A DNA stretch of 62,920 nucleotides from Zhongshania sp. (lineage in GTDB: Bacteria > Pseudomonadota > Gammaproteobacteria > Pseudomonadales > Spongiibacteraceae), in the NCBI GenBank assembly GCA_018066965.1, contig JAGPVP010000047.1, positions 1 through 62,920 of the forward strand, given 5' to 3'. The position numbers and the translations under genes are program-made. The notes under the pieces were generated by a model. It did no database searches and was not told the origin of the DNA. It was given only the letters and a program-made list of their open reading frames with translations. Every line of letters starts with the position of its first letter. Within the stretch, counting starts at the first letter, position 1. Positions 26,220 to 34,097 of the stretch are shown piece after piece.

Positions 26220-26280
26220 CAAGCGCTGCTGTCGGATTTTCCACAGCGGATGCTACGCACCGATGCTTTGGGCGTTAGCT
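26214..26280 (+). repeat. attC site 3
   Basis: Left core ACATAAC and right core GTTAGCT, 67 bases end to end, with AAGCGC and GGGCG arms inside. Canonical AAC and GTT triplets are present, and the protease stop codon lies in the left core. Good candidate for a functional cassette site. Confidence 0.8.
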
Positions 26281-26303
26281 GCAAATAAATATCGAGAATC
26301 AAT

Positions 26304-27077
26304 ATGGATGATGAGATAAAAATTAGATTAAGAGGTGAAGGGGTCAAGCCAGGCCTCATCCGTTCTAAGGAAATCGCGGAGATTCTAGAGTCAGTGGAAG
26401 AGATGGCTATTTCTGAGGCTCTGAGGAAGAACCCAGAGCTACACCGTGATGAAATTATTGTTGGTGTTTATGCAATTGATGACGCCAGCATTGGACTGCG
26501 ATTTAAAACAACTTTTTCCGCGGTGGTAGTGTCGGCTTTCATATCTGCAGCTGAAGCAATCGAAAAAGAAGAATTTGACTATCTGTCTCCGCAAAGCATT
26601 AGCTCTTTGAAGGTTCTATCCAATTTTTCTAAGAGGCACAATTGCGACGCAATCATAGGATCGCGCTCTAATGCAGAGCTAGCGGTAATATCTCCTACAA
26701 CAGTTATACCGCCGCCATCATACATATTTGGGCGAACTGAAATCCTTGGCAAAGTGATTCGTGTCGGTGGAAAAACTCCAAAGGCAATGATTGAGCTTAC
26801 CGATGGTAGCTCTCTTTACTGCGAAGTTCCCGAAGAAATAGCCAAGGAACTTGGACATCAGCTTTATTCTTTAGCAAAGTTTGACGGTTTCGCAAAGTGG
26901 GATTCTAAAACACTAGAGTTAGAAGAGTTTAAAATACACAGTGTGAAAAAATTTCAAAACAGTGATCCCAAGTTGGTTTTAGGTGAGCTGTCGGGAATGG
27001 TCGGAAGCACATTTGAAAAGATCACTGACGTTGAAAGCTTTGTTTCCTCACTCCGGAATGAAGGAGGGAACGAATAA
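26304..27077 (+). CDS. unknown protein paired with a PIN nuclease
   Basis: 257 aa, soluble, acidic, no recognised family. An N-terminal part (KIRLRGEGVKPGLIRSKEIA) is followed by a hydrophobic segment (SAVVVSAFISAAEAIE) and a C-terminal beta-rich stretch (GKVIRVGGKTPKAMIELTDG) that looks like a small barrel. The stop codon overlaps the PIN gene start by one base (TAATG), so the two are translationally coupled and likely act together. It could be an antitoxin or a targeting partner (inference). Confidence 0.65.
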   Translation: MDDEIKIRLRGEGVKPGLIRSKEIAEILESVEEMAISEALRKNPELHRDEIIVGVYAIDDASIGLRFKTTFSAVVVSAFISAAEAIEKEEFDYLSPQSISSLKVLSNFSKRHNCDAIIGSRSNAELAVISPTTVIPPPSYIFGRTEILGKVIRVGGKTPKAMIELTDGSSLYCEVPEEIAKELGHQLYSLAKFDGFAKWDSKTLELEEFKIHSVKKFQNSDPKLVLGELSGMVGSTFEKITDVESFVSSLRNEGGNE

Positions 27078-27580
27078 TGAAGTTAGTGTGTGTTGATAAT
27101 CATGTTCTCATCTGGGGTGTAAGGGAGCATGCTGATAATGATCAAGAAGTAATGATTCATCGAACTAAGGTATTCTTTGAATGGTGTAAATCGAACAAAG
27201 TCATGATTATGGTGCCATCCATTGTAGTAGGTGAATTATTGACAGCTATTCAACCGAGTCATCATGCCATGGTGGTTAATCTCCTTGAAGCGGGTTTTGA
27301 TATTCCTTCTTATGATGCTAAAGCGGCAGCACTATTTGCAAGGTTGTGGAGAGAAAAAAAGGAATCGGGGTTGGTAGGAAAAATTCAAAAAGAAATGCAA
27401 GCAACACGTCAGGAGCTGAAGGCGGATTGCATGATTGTCGCTACTGCAATAGCCAGGAACGCTGAAGTTATCTATAGTCACGATAATAAGTTGAAGGCAT
27501 TTGCGAACGGAAATATCGATGTTCGTGAAATTCCTGAGTTACAGTACCAAGAGAGCCTCGAACTCGAAGAAAGCAGCTGA
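27077..27580 (+). CDS. PIN-domain ribonuclease (candidate toxin)
   Basis: 167-aa PIN nuclease. The acidic metal-binding residues are visible: D in KLVCVDNHVLIW (~residue 6), E in VGELLTAI (~55), D in ELKADCMIVATAIA (~118) and D in IYSHDNKLKAFA (~138). This is the VapC-like layout, slightly longer than typical VapC (about 130-140 aa). It overlaps the upstream unknown gene by one base. Its TGA stop lies in the core of attC-like site 4. Confidence 0.85.
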   Translation: MKLVCVDNHVLIWGVREHADNDQEVMIHRTKVFFEWCKSNKVMIMVPSIVVGELLTAIQPSHHAMVVNLLEAGFDIPSYDAKAAALFARLWREKKESGLVGKIQKEMQATRQELKADCMIVATAIARNAEVIYSHDNKLKAFANGNIDVREIPELQYQESLELEESS

Positions 27581-27655
27581 CAAAGCCAAGAACGATCGCC
27601 CATGCAATGAACGCGTGGGCTGGACCTCGCTGTCGTTCGGCCTGTGTTGTCAGTG
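27575..27655 (+). repeat. attC-like site 4 with paired core changes
   Basis: Left core AGCTGAC and right core GTCAGTG; CTGACAA and TTGTCAG pair perfectly over 7 bp. Compared with the standard AAC/GTT triplets both arms carry a matching change (GAC/GTC). The inner sequence GATCGCCCATGCAATGAACG then GTGGGCTGGACCTC matches site 2. About 81 bases long. Confidence 0.65.
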
Positions 27656-27714
27656 CGGATAGCTTAAATTTTTCTTCAGGAATTAAATAATTAAAAATTG
27701 AGAAAGGATTGCAC

Positions 27715-29835
27715 ATGATTCAGCAGAGAGCGCTTGAATTATTAAGGGATGGCGTTGGCAGCCCAATCGCTAACTTTCATGAGCATCAGTGGGAATCTGT
27801 TGATGCAATAGTAAATCAACGTTCTCGTTTAATTTGTGTTCAAAGAACTGGCTGGGGTAAAAGTTCGGTTTACTTTATCTCAACTAAGTTGATGCGTGAA
27901 CAAGGTCATGGCCCGACTATTATTATTTCCCCTTTATTGGCCTTAATGCGTAACCAAATAGAATCTGCTGCAAAATATGGGGTGGTTCTCGGTACTGTTA
28001 ACTCATCTCAAACACAAGAACAAAATGATGTTAATAAAGCTAAATTTTTAGCAGGTAATTTAGACGCACTAATCATTGCACCTGAACAACTTGCTAATCA
28101 AGTATTTGTAGATAACGTAATTATACCTTCTAACCCTGGATTCTTTGTTATAGATGAAGCGCATTGTATTTCAGACTGGGGGCATGATTTTAGACCTGAT
28201 TACCGACGTATCTCAAGAGTACTTGGTAATATTGCTGATACACCTGTGTTAGCAACAACTGCTACTGCTACCGAGAGAGTTGTTACCGACATTGTTCAAC
28301 AATTACATGTTGAAGGGCAACAAGTATATTTGTTGCGTGGCCAATTAACACGAGAATCAATTCAATTACAAAATATCTACTTAGATAAACGCTCAAAGCG
28401 GTTGGCGTGGCTTGCCCATTCTATTCCAAAAATTGAAGGTACGGGTATTGTTTACGCAACAACTATCAATGACGCTTTCCTTGTTGCAGCATGGCTTCGA
28501 AGTTGCGGTATTGCCGCAGAAGGTTACGCTGGCAGAATTCCAGGCCTAAGTGGTGCTGAAAGTGCAATAAAACGAGAACAACTAGAACAACAACTACTAA
28601 ATAACAAAATTAAAGTATTAGTTAGCACATCAGCTTTAGGTATGGGTTTTGATAAAGGTGATTTAGCTTTTGTTTTTCATTACCAAAGTGCTGGCTCAGT
28701 TTTGAGTTATTACCAACAAGTTGGTCGAGCGGGTCGCAGTATTGATGATGCTTATGGTGTGTTGCTTTCCGGCGATGAGGACAAAGAAATCCAAAACTAC
28801 TTTATTAGAGAGGCATTCCCTAAAGAAGAGCTAGTGCGAGACTTACTTGATCTGCTAGAAGAAGACAGTTGTGATGGGCTTAAAAAAGCTGATTTAGAAG
28901 CGGAGCTTAATTATGCACCAATGAAAATAGAAGCAGCGCTTAAATTTTTGCAAGCAGAATATCCAACACCAATTATTAAAGAGGGCCCTTTGTATAAGCG
29001 GACAATAAATGCTTATTCATTACCAACAGAAATGATCCAACGGTTATCAAATAGAAAAACAGGTGAGTGGCAAGAAATTCAAGACTATCTCAAAAGTGAT
29101 CAATGTTTAATGCAAGTATTAGCTTCTGCACTTGACGATCCCCTTGCTTCAACTTGTGGTAAATGTGCGAACTGTGACCCTGATAATGCTTTTGAAGCGA
29201 CATACCCGCAGGAACTTGGTCAGCGTGCAGTTGAATTTTTAGGGAATACGATGATTGATATTCCTCCAAAAAAACAAGTCGGAAATGGCCTTGCTCAAGC
29301 GAAAACTAGGTTCCCAGAATATGATTTTCCATATCGATTAGGTGCTTTAGAGCACGAGCCTGGTGCTGCTTTATGTCATTGGGGAGAAGCTGGCTGGGGG
29401 GAAATAGCTGCTGCTGGAAAAAGAGCACATGCTTTTGATTCTAGATTGGCAGACGCTTGTGTTGCAATGATAAACAATCGTTGGCAGCCGGATCCTATGC
29501 CGACATGGGTGACTTATGTGCCATCACAAAATTATCCTAAGTTAGTTAAAGATTTTGCTGAGTTAATAGCACAAAAGCTTGGCTTAGAATGCGTTGAAGC
29601 AGTAATAAAAGTAAAAGAAACAGAACCGCAAAAATGCATGGAAAATAGTGATTTTCGTAGTAAAAACCTTGATGGGGCTTTTGCAGTACAAAATGTACTT
29701 GAAGGCGAGCCGGTATTACTGATTGATGATGCGTCAGATTCAGGTTGGACATTTGCGGTAATTGCGGCATTGTTGAGACGTGAAGCATGTGGCCCAGTAT
29801 TTCCAATGGCTGTAATGTCAACGAAGTCAAATTAA
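27715..29835 (+). CDS. RecQ-family helicase fused to a phosphoribosyltransferase domain
   Basis: 706 aa. Residues ~1-390 are a RecQ-type SF2 helicase: QRTGWGKSSVYF (Walker A, ~45), FVIDEAHCISDWGHDFRPDY (~142-161), LATTATATERV (motif III, ~180), VSTSALGMGFDKGDLAF and YYQQVGRAGRSIDDAYG (motifs V-VI, ~305-345). Around 480 the cluster STCGKCANCDPDNA is a shortened zinc site. Residues ~515-706 resemble ComF-type phosphoribosyltransferases: PKLVKDFAELIAQKLGL, then the PRPP loop EPVLLIDDASDSGWTFA (~662-678). ATG 27715 follows AGAAAGGA. AT-rich codon use differs sharply from the core genes. With the downstream DprA-like gene it resembles a ShosTA-type defence pair (inference). Confidence 0.85.
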   Translation: MIQQRALELLRDGVGSPIANFHEHQWESVDAIVNQRSRLICVQRTGWGKSSVYFISTKLMREQGHGPTIIISPLLALMRNQIESAAKYGVVLGTVNSSQTQEQNDVNKAKFLAGNLDALIIAPEQLANQVFVDNVIIPSNPGFFVIDEAHCISDWGHDFRPDYRRISRVLGNIADTPVLATTATATERVVTDIVQQLHVEGQQVYLLRGQLTRESIQLQNIYLDKRSKRLAWLAHSIPKIEGTGIVYATTINDAFLVAAWLRSCGIAAEGYAGRIPGLSGAESAIKREQLEQQLLNNKIKVLVSTSALGMGFDKGDLAFVFHYQSAGSVLSYYQQVGRAGRSIDDAYGVLLSGDEDKEIQNYFIREAFPKEELVRDLLDLLEEDSCDGLKKADLEAELNYAPMKIEAALKFLQAEYPTPIIKEGPLYKRTINAYSLPTEMIQRLSNRKTGEWQEIQDYLKSDQCLMQVLASALDDPLASTCGKCANCDPDNAFEATYPQELGQRAVEFLGNTMIDIPPKKQVGNGLAQAKTRFPEYDFPYRLGALEHEPGAALCHWGEAGWGEIAAAGKRAHAFDSRLADACVAMINNRWQPDPMPTWVTYVPSQNYPKLVKDFAELIAQKLGLECVEAVIKVKETEPQKCMENSDFRSKNLDGAFAVQNVLEGEPVLLIDDASDSGWTFAVIAALLRREACGPVFPMAVMSTKSN

Positions 29836-29846
29836 AGAGTGATAAG

Positions 29847-30848
29847 TTGAATACTCAAAACAACCTATATAACGAAAATACACAAGCGGTTTTACTGCTA
29901 TCAACCTTTTTTAGTAAACCTAAAAAAGGTGAGGCTAGGCCATTAACGGCAATCGAGTATGGCCGTTTTGCTCGCTGGTTACATGAATTTAATTACACGC
30001 CATGTTCGTTGTTTCATCATTTTGATGAGGTGCTGTCTAAATGGAAAGATCCTAAAGGTACAATTACGGCTGATCGCCTATCGGAGATATTAGGTCGTAA
30101 AGCTGCTATGGGATTAGCGCTAGAAAAATGGCAACGTGCAGGTGTTTGGGTTATTACTAGACAAGACAGTGAGTACCCACAGCTACTTAAAAAGCAACTT
30201 CGGCATATTTCACCGCCCGTATTCTTTGGTGTGGGTAATAAAGGATTACTTCAGCAAGGTGGCTTAGCCGTTATCGGCTCGCGCGGTATTGATGATATTG
30301 ACGAAGAGTTTACTCAAAACATCGCAATACAAGCTGCGAAAGAGAATATCAATATAGTATCCGGTGCAGCACGAGGCGTAGATGAAACAGCCATGCTGGC
30401 CTCACTTAGTGCGGGTGGCACAGCTATTGGCATTATGGCAGATAGCCTTTTAAAGGCGGCCACTGCCAGTAAATGGCGCAAATACCTTCAAAGTGAAAAG
30501 CTGGTTCTAATCTCAAGTTTTTATCCTGAAGCAGGCTTCAGTGTCGGTAATGCAATGGCTCGCAATAAGTACATTTATACTACTGCAAGCTTTGCCCTAG
30601 TCGTCAGAGCTGATGAAGGTAAAGGCGGTACTTGGGCTGGTGCTAAAGAAAACAATGAAAATAACTGGGTTCCTTTGTTTGTGAATCGCCGATCTAACGC
30701 CAGTGGTAACATTGCACTATTAGCTCATGGAGCTCTTTCGTTTGAGTTGCAGAAAACCTCAGAGGTATGGCTAGCTGAAGCACTTAGTGAAGTACCGGCA
30801 CCTAAGTCAAGTAATCCTCCATCCAATAGCTTAAATTTATTTGAATAA
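29847..30848 (+). CDS. DprA/Smf-like protein (Rossmann fold)
   Basis: About 333 aa. The central DprA-type Rossmann domain shows LAVIGSRGIDDIDEEFT (~residue 140), IVSGAARGVDETAMLASLSAGGTAIG (~169-194) and VGNAMARNKYIYTTASFALVVRADEGKGGTW (~230-260), equivalent to the DprA RNR-I and SG motifs. The N-terminal part is unlike the SAM domain of competence DprA. The start is uncertain: TTG 29847 after AAAGAGTG avoids overlap, while an ATG at 29787 would overlap the helicase gene by 49 bases. No other competence genes are nearby, so a role with the RecQ-phosphoribosyltransferase protein is more likely than transformation. Confidence 0.82.
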   Translation: MNTQNNLYNENTQAVLLLSTFFSKPKKGEARPLTAIEYGRFARWLHEFNYTPCSLFHHFDEVLSKWKDPKGTITADRLSEILGRKAAMGLALEKWQRAGVWVITRQDSEYPQLLKKQLRHISPPVFFGVGNKGLLQQGGLAVIGSRGIDDIDEEFTQNIAIQAAKENINIVSGAARGVDETAMLASLSAGGTAIGIMADSLLKAATASKWRKYLQSEKLVLISSFYPEAGFSVGNAMARNKYIYTTASFALVVRADEGKGGTWAGAKENNENNWVPLFVNRRSNASGNIALLAHGALSFELQKTSEVWLAEALSEVPAPKSSNPPSNSLNLFE

Positions 30849-30888
30849 TTAAGATTCAACCAACTTAGCTAAAGATGAGTAGGTTCCC

Positions 30889-30971
30889 ACATAACAAAGC
30901 AATTAAAAATCGCTCGCGAAAAGCTGTGGGCTGGATTCGTGGACGCTCGCCTTTTATTGCGGGCGTTAGTT
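30889..30971 (+). repeat. attC site 5
   Basis: Left core ACATAAC, right core GTTAGTT, 83 bases end to end, with AAAGC/GCGGGC arms and the inner word GTGGGCTGGATTC shared with sites 2 and 4. It lies 40 bases after the DprA-like stop codon. One of the best-formed sites in the array. Confidence 0.8.
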
Positions 30972-30976
30972 TTTTT

Positions 30977-31006
30977 TGAGCCAGAGTGATACTATAGTGA
31001 TACATT
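30977..31006 (+). promoter_or_regulatory. promoter and operator of the Phd/ParE cassette
   Basis: Two direct repeats AGTGATAC (30985-30992 and 30996-31003), 11 bases apart, lie between a weak -35 TTGAGC (30977) and a -10 TACATT (31001). One-turn spacing fits cooperative binding of a Phd-type antitoxin. The gene start follows at 31025. Confidence 0.55.
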
Positions 31007-31024
31007 TTAAGTTGAGGTGTCACC

Positions 31025-31282
31025 ATGAGAACCGAAGTCGTTACGACATTAAAGAGGCACGCAACGAAACTGCTTGCTGATCTGCATGAATCAAAAGAAC
31101 CTATCCTCATAACTGAGCATGGCCAACCATCAGCCTATTTACTTGACGTTGCTGATTACGAGTTGATGGTAGATCGGATGAAGATTCTTGAAGGTATCGC
31201 TAAAGGCGAGCAGGCTATTCGAGATGGCCGAACCATGGATATGGAGCAAGCTAGAGAGAAAATGAATAAATGGCTCAAATAA
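31025..31282 (+). CDS. Phd/YefM-family antitoxin
   Basis: 85-aa type II antitoxin: the N-terminal DNA-binding part (VVTTLKRHATKLLADLHESK, then PILITEHGQPSAYLLDVADYE, ~residues 24-46) and an acidic/helical C-terminal tail that would wrap the toxin. Overlaps the toxin gene by 13 bases. TGAGGTGTCACC precedes the ATG. It is likely autoregulated at the AGTGATAC repeats upstream. Confidence 0.9.
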   Translation: MRTEVVTTLKRHATKLLADLHESKEPILITEHGQPSAYLLDVADYELMVDRMKILEGIAKGEQAIRDGRTMDMEQAREKMNKWLK

Positions 31283-31581
31283 TTTGGACTGAGCCAGCTT
31301 TAGATAATCTGAAGGATATTGCTGAATATATTGCAGTTAGCAATCCGTACGCTGCTAAGCAGCTGGTAGAAAACGTTTTCGGTAAAGTTCAGAGACTCGA
31401 ACAATTTCCTGATTCCGGCAGAGTACCTGAAGAAATATCTAATCTAAATTACCAAGAAGTCGTAGTAAATCCTTGTCGTGTTTTCTACAAAGTTGATAGC
31501 GATTCAGTCTATATCCTTCACGTAATGAGACAAGAAAGAGATCTACGAAAGTTTTTACTATCTACCGAAAGTGAAAGCTAA
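31270..31581 (+). CDS. ParE/RelE-superfamily toxin
   Basis: 103-aa toxin: MAQIIWTEPALDNLKDIAEYIAV at the N-terminus, NPYAAKQLVENVFGKVQRLEQFP in the helical hairpin, SGRVPEE and VVVNPCRVFYKVDSDSVYILHVMRQERDL in the sheet, as in ParE/RelE-type proteins. Whether it hits gyrase (ParE) or ribosome-bound mRNA (RelE) cannot be told. Its stop codon lies inside attC site 6, at the right end of the cassette array. Confidence 0.9.
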   Translation: MAQIIWTEPALDNLKDIAEYIAVSNPYAAKQLVENVFGKVQRLEQFPDSGRVPEEISNLNYQEVVVNPCRVFYKVDSDSVYILHVMRQERDLRKFLLSTESES

Positions 31582-31635
31582 CCAAGCGTTCAACCGGACT
31601 CGCCTTCGGCCCGCGGGGTTAACGCAGCGTTCGGA
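31576..31635 (+). repeat. attC site 6 (60-bp type), right end of the array
   Basis: AGCTAAC, CAAGCGTTCAACCGG, a GCCTTCGGC turn, CGGGGTTAACGC and GCGTTCGGA: element order and 60-base length match the short attC sites of mobile-integron cassettes. It differs from sites 2, 4 and 5, so this cassette has a different origin from its neighbours. The right core GTTCGGA deviates from GTTRRRY at one base (and Y). Confidence 0.82.
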
Positions 31636-31744
31636 TTATTCGATTCCCCGCCTTTCACCAACATCAGCCCTCAAATACACACTGTGAAATCTGCTTTACC
31701 AAAATGTGGTCAGTGCCAATTTTTACTACAGATTGCTTAAAGCT

Positions 31745-31769
31745 GACGGCGTTTGCACTAAACGCCGTC
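31745..31769 (-). terminator. hairpin at the end of metF
   Basis: Perfect 10-bp stem GACGGCGTTT / AAACGCCGTC with a 5-base loop, 11 bases after the metF stop on the minus strand. Only a short T-run follows (CAGCTTTAAG), so it is a probable rather than classical intrinsic terminator; it also separates metF from the cassette array. Confidence 0.7.
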
Positions 31770-31779
31770 TGAGTGGGGC

Positions 31780-32613
31780 TTATGGATGCGATTCCATCAC
31801 GGCTTTAGCAATGCTCTTAATCGGTTCTACCTGATTCATACTGTAAAAATGAATACCGGGTGCGCCGCCTTCCATCAAAATATGGCAAAGCTCGGTGACA
31901 AACTCTGTGCCGAAATCGATAATACTTTGCTGATCGTCGCCGTAACCTTCTAGTTTTTTTGACAGCCAGCGGGGAATTTCTGCGCCGCAATTGCGGGAGA
32001 AACGCGCGAGATTGCTATAGTTCGCTATCGGCATAATGCCGGGGTAAATCGGCTTGTCGATACCGGCCTTGTCGCAGGCGTCTAAAAAGTAGAAGTAGGA
32101 ATCGGCGCTGAAGAAATACTGGGTGATGGCACTGTTTGCACCGGCGTCCAGTTTATCTTTTAAAAAGCCAATATCGGCATGGTAGCTTTTGCCGTCCGGG
32201 TGAATTTCCGGGTAGGCGGCTACTTCTAGTTGAAAGTGATCGCCAGTGTGTTTGCGAATAAATTCAACCAACTCACGAGCATAAACCAAGCGAGTGGCGC
32301 CCATGCCCGAGGGAATGTCACCGCGCAGGGCAACGATGCGATCAATGCCAGCGTCTTTGTAGCTGTTTAATAATTCTAAAATCTCAGACTCTTCATCGCC
32401 GCCAAAAGATAAGTGTGGCGCGACCGATAAGCCGGCCTTTTTAGTTTCCAGCACAATGCCGCGGGTGTTGTCGCGGGTGGAGCCGCCAGCGCCGTAAGTC
32501 ACCGAAAAGAACTCGGGATTCAGCGCGGCCAATTGGCTGCGGGTGTCTTTTAACTTCTCGCGACCGGCTTCGGTTTTGGGCGGGAAGAATTCAAAGCTGT
32601 AACGGTTGGACAT
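31780..32613 (-). CDS. metF: 5,10-methylenetetrahydrofolate reductase
   Basis: 277-aa FAD enzyme reducing 5,10-methylene- to 5-methyl-tetrahydrofolate for methionine synthesis. N-terminal YSFEFFPPKTEAGREKL carries the catalytic Glu; SVTYGAGGSTRDNT (~residues 38-51), RIVALRGDIPSGMG (~90) and ITQYFFSADSYFYFLD (~155-170) are family marks. The sequence starts at the ATG 32611-32613. Same strand as ahcY, metK and the ArsR-methyltransferase gene; a heptad array separates it from ahcY. Confidence 0.95.
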   Translation of the reverse strand: MSNRYSFEFFPPKTEAGREKLKDTRSQLAALNPEFFSVTYGAGGSTRDNTRGIVLETKKAGLSVAPHLSFGGDEESEILELLNSYKDAGIDRIVALRGDIPSGMGATRLVYARELVEFIRKHTGDHFQLEVAAYPEIHPDGKSYHADIGFLKDKLDAGANSAITQYFFSADSYFYFLDACDKAGIDKPIYPGIMPIANYSNLARFSRNCGAEIPRWLSKKLEGYGDDQQSIIDFGTEFVTELCHILMEGGAPGIHFYSMNQVEPIKSIAKAVMESHP

Positions 32614-32643
32614 GATGTATTCCGGTGATGTTGAAAGACTTTG

Positions 32644-32720
32644 GTCGGGCGTCGGAGGTCAGGCGTCTGACGTAAAGCGCTTAGCCTTAGCGTCGGACGT
32701 CCGACATCAGTCTTCCGACT
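32644..32720. repeat. degenerate heptad array between ahcY and metF
   Basis: Successive 7-base words GTCGGGC GTCGGAG GTCAGGC GTCTGAC, a short break, then GTCGGAC GTCCGAC ATCAGTC TTCCGAC. They match the NYCNGRC consensus of the intergenic arrays on the left side of the window, but no hairpin unit accompanies them. The array ends 3 bases before the ahcY stop codon. Confidence 0.85.
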
Positions 32721-32723
32721 ATC

Positions 32724-34097
32724 TTAGTATTTATAACTCTCGGGCTTAAATGGTCCTTTAACGCTAACGCCAATATAGTCAGCCTGAGTGGTGCTGAGCT
32801 TGGTGATGACGCCACCGAATCCAGCGACCATGTCCGCTGCCACTTCTTCGTCCAGCTTTTTAGGCAATACTTCAACGGTAATGGCAGCCGCTTTAAAGTT
32901 ATCTTCCAAGTCGGCAAAACGACGCTCGTAGAGGTACATTTGCGCCAGTACCTGGTTGGCGAATGAGCCATCCATGATGCGGCTTGGGTGGCCTGTTGCG
33001 TTGCCCAAGTTAACCAGGCGACCCTCAGAAAGCAGAATTAAATGGTCGTTAGTTGCCTTGTTACGGTACACGAGGTGAACTTGTGGTTTCACTTCTTCCC
33101 ACTCCCAGTTCTTACGCATAAAGGCGGTATCAATTTCGTTGTCGAAGTGACCGATATTGCAGACTACGCAGCCATTCTTCAGGGCCTTCAACATATTTGA
33201 ATCGCAGACGTTGACGTTGCCGGTGGTGGTAACCAGCAAATCAGTGTTTCCCAGCACCAGGGTGTTGATGCAGGCTTCAGTGCCGTCGTTGACGCCGTCG
33301 ATGAATGGCGATACCACTTCATAGCCATCCATGCAGGCTTGCATTGCGCAGATTGGATCTATCTCGGTGATCTTAACAATCATGCCTTCCTGGCGAAGCG
33401 ATTGTGCAGAACCCTTGCCCACATCACCGTAGCCGATAACCAGCGCTTTCTTACCAGATAACAAGTGGTCTGTGCCGCGTTTGATCGCATCGTTCAAGCT
33501 GTGGCGACAGCCGTACTTGTTGTCATTTTTAGACTTGGTCACAGAATCATTAACGTTGATCGCGGGCACTTTCAGTTCACCCTTCTTCATCATTTCTTGA
33601 AGACGGTGAACACCTGTGGTGGTCTCTTCGGTAATACCGTGAATGATATCCATCATTTGTGGGTATTTCTGATGAAGCAGGCCAGTTAAGTCGCCGCCGT
33701 CATCCAATACCATATTGGCATCCCAAGGCTGACCATCTTTAAGAATAGTTTGCTCTAAACACCACTCGTATTCTTCTTCGGTTTCGCCTTTCCAAGCGAA
33801 AACAGGAATACCCGCAGCGGCAATTGCAGCGGCAGCGTGGTCTTGGGTTGAGAAAATATTACATGAAGACCAGCGCACTTCGGCACCGAGCTCAATCAAG
33901 GTTTCGATCAACACACCGGTTTGGATCGTCATGTGAATGCAGCCGAGAATTTTAGCGCCCGCCAAGGGCTTGTCTGCGCCGTACTTGCTGCGCAGTGCCA
34001 TCAGTGCTGGCATTTCGCCTTCCGCAATACTGAGTTCTTTGCGTCCCCAAGCGGCTAGGCTGATGTCGGCTACTTTGTAATCTGTGAATGTTGTCAT
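32724..34097 (-). CDS. ahcY: adenosylhomocysteinase
   Basis: 457-aa NAD-dependent hydrolase of S-adenosylhomocysteine to adenosine and homocysteine. Marks: [16 protein letters not shown] at the start, [16 protein letters not shown] (~residues 51-66), DGGDLT (~130), the NAD-binding [20 protein letters not shown] (~213-232) and the terminal KPESYKY. Length includes the ~40-residue insert of the proteobacterial long form. Pairs with metK and metF in the activated methyl cycle. The start is the ATG at 34095-34097; upstream lies a repeat-filled 612-base gap, with no SAH-riboswitch pattern that I can see. Confidence 0.96.
   Translation of the reverse strand: MTTFTDYKVADISLAAWGRKELSIAEGEMPALMALRSKYGADKPLAGAKILGCIHMTIQTGVLIETLIELGAEVRWSSCNIFSTQDHAAAAIAAAGIPVFAWKGETEEEYEWCLEQTILKDGQPWDANMVLDDGGDLTGLLHQKYPQMMDIIHGITEETTTGVHRLQEMMKKGELKVPAINVNDSVTKSKNDNKYGCRHSLNDAIKRGTDHLLSGKKALVIGYGDVGKGSAQSLRQEGMIVKITEIDPICAMQACMDGYEVVSPFIDGVNDGTEACINTLVLGNTDLLVTTTGNVNVCDSNMLKALKNGCVVCNIGHFDNEIDTAFMRKNWEWEEVKPQVHLVYRNKATNDHLILLSEGRLVNLGNATGHPSRIMDGSFANQVLAQMYLYERRFADLEDNFKAAAITVEVLPKKLDEEVAADMVAGFGGVITKLSTTQADYIGVSVKGPFKPESYKY

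Noticed and set aside
29787-29846. Upstream ATG for the DprA-like gene overlapping the helicase gene
   Set aside because: Possible, but the 20 extra residues do not look like family sequence and a TTG with a ribosome-site-like AAAGAGTG exists at 29847; start left as uncertain.
27715-30848. RecQ and DprA-like genes as competence/recombination housekeeping genes
   Set aside because: RecQ lacks the normal RQC/HRDC tail, the DprA-like protein lacks the usual N-terminal domain, codon use is foreign, and the genes sit in a cassette array.
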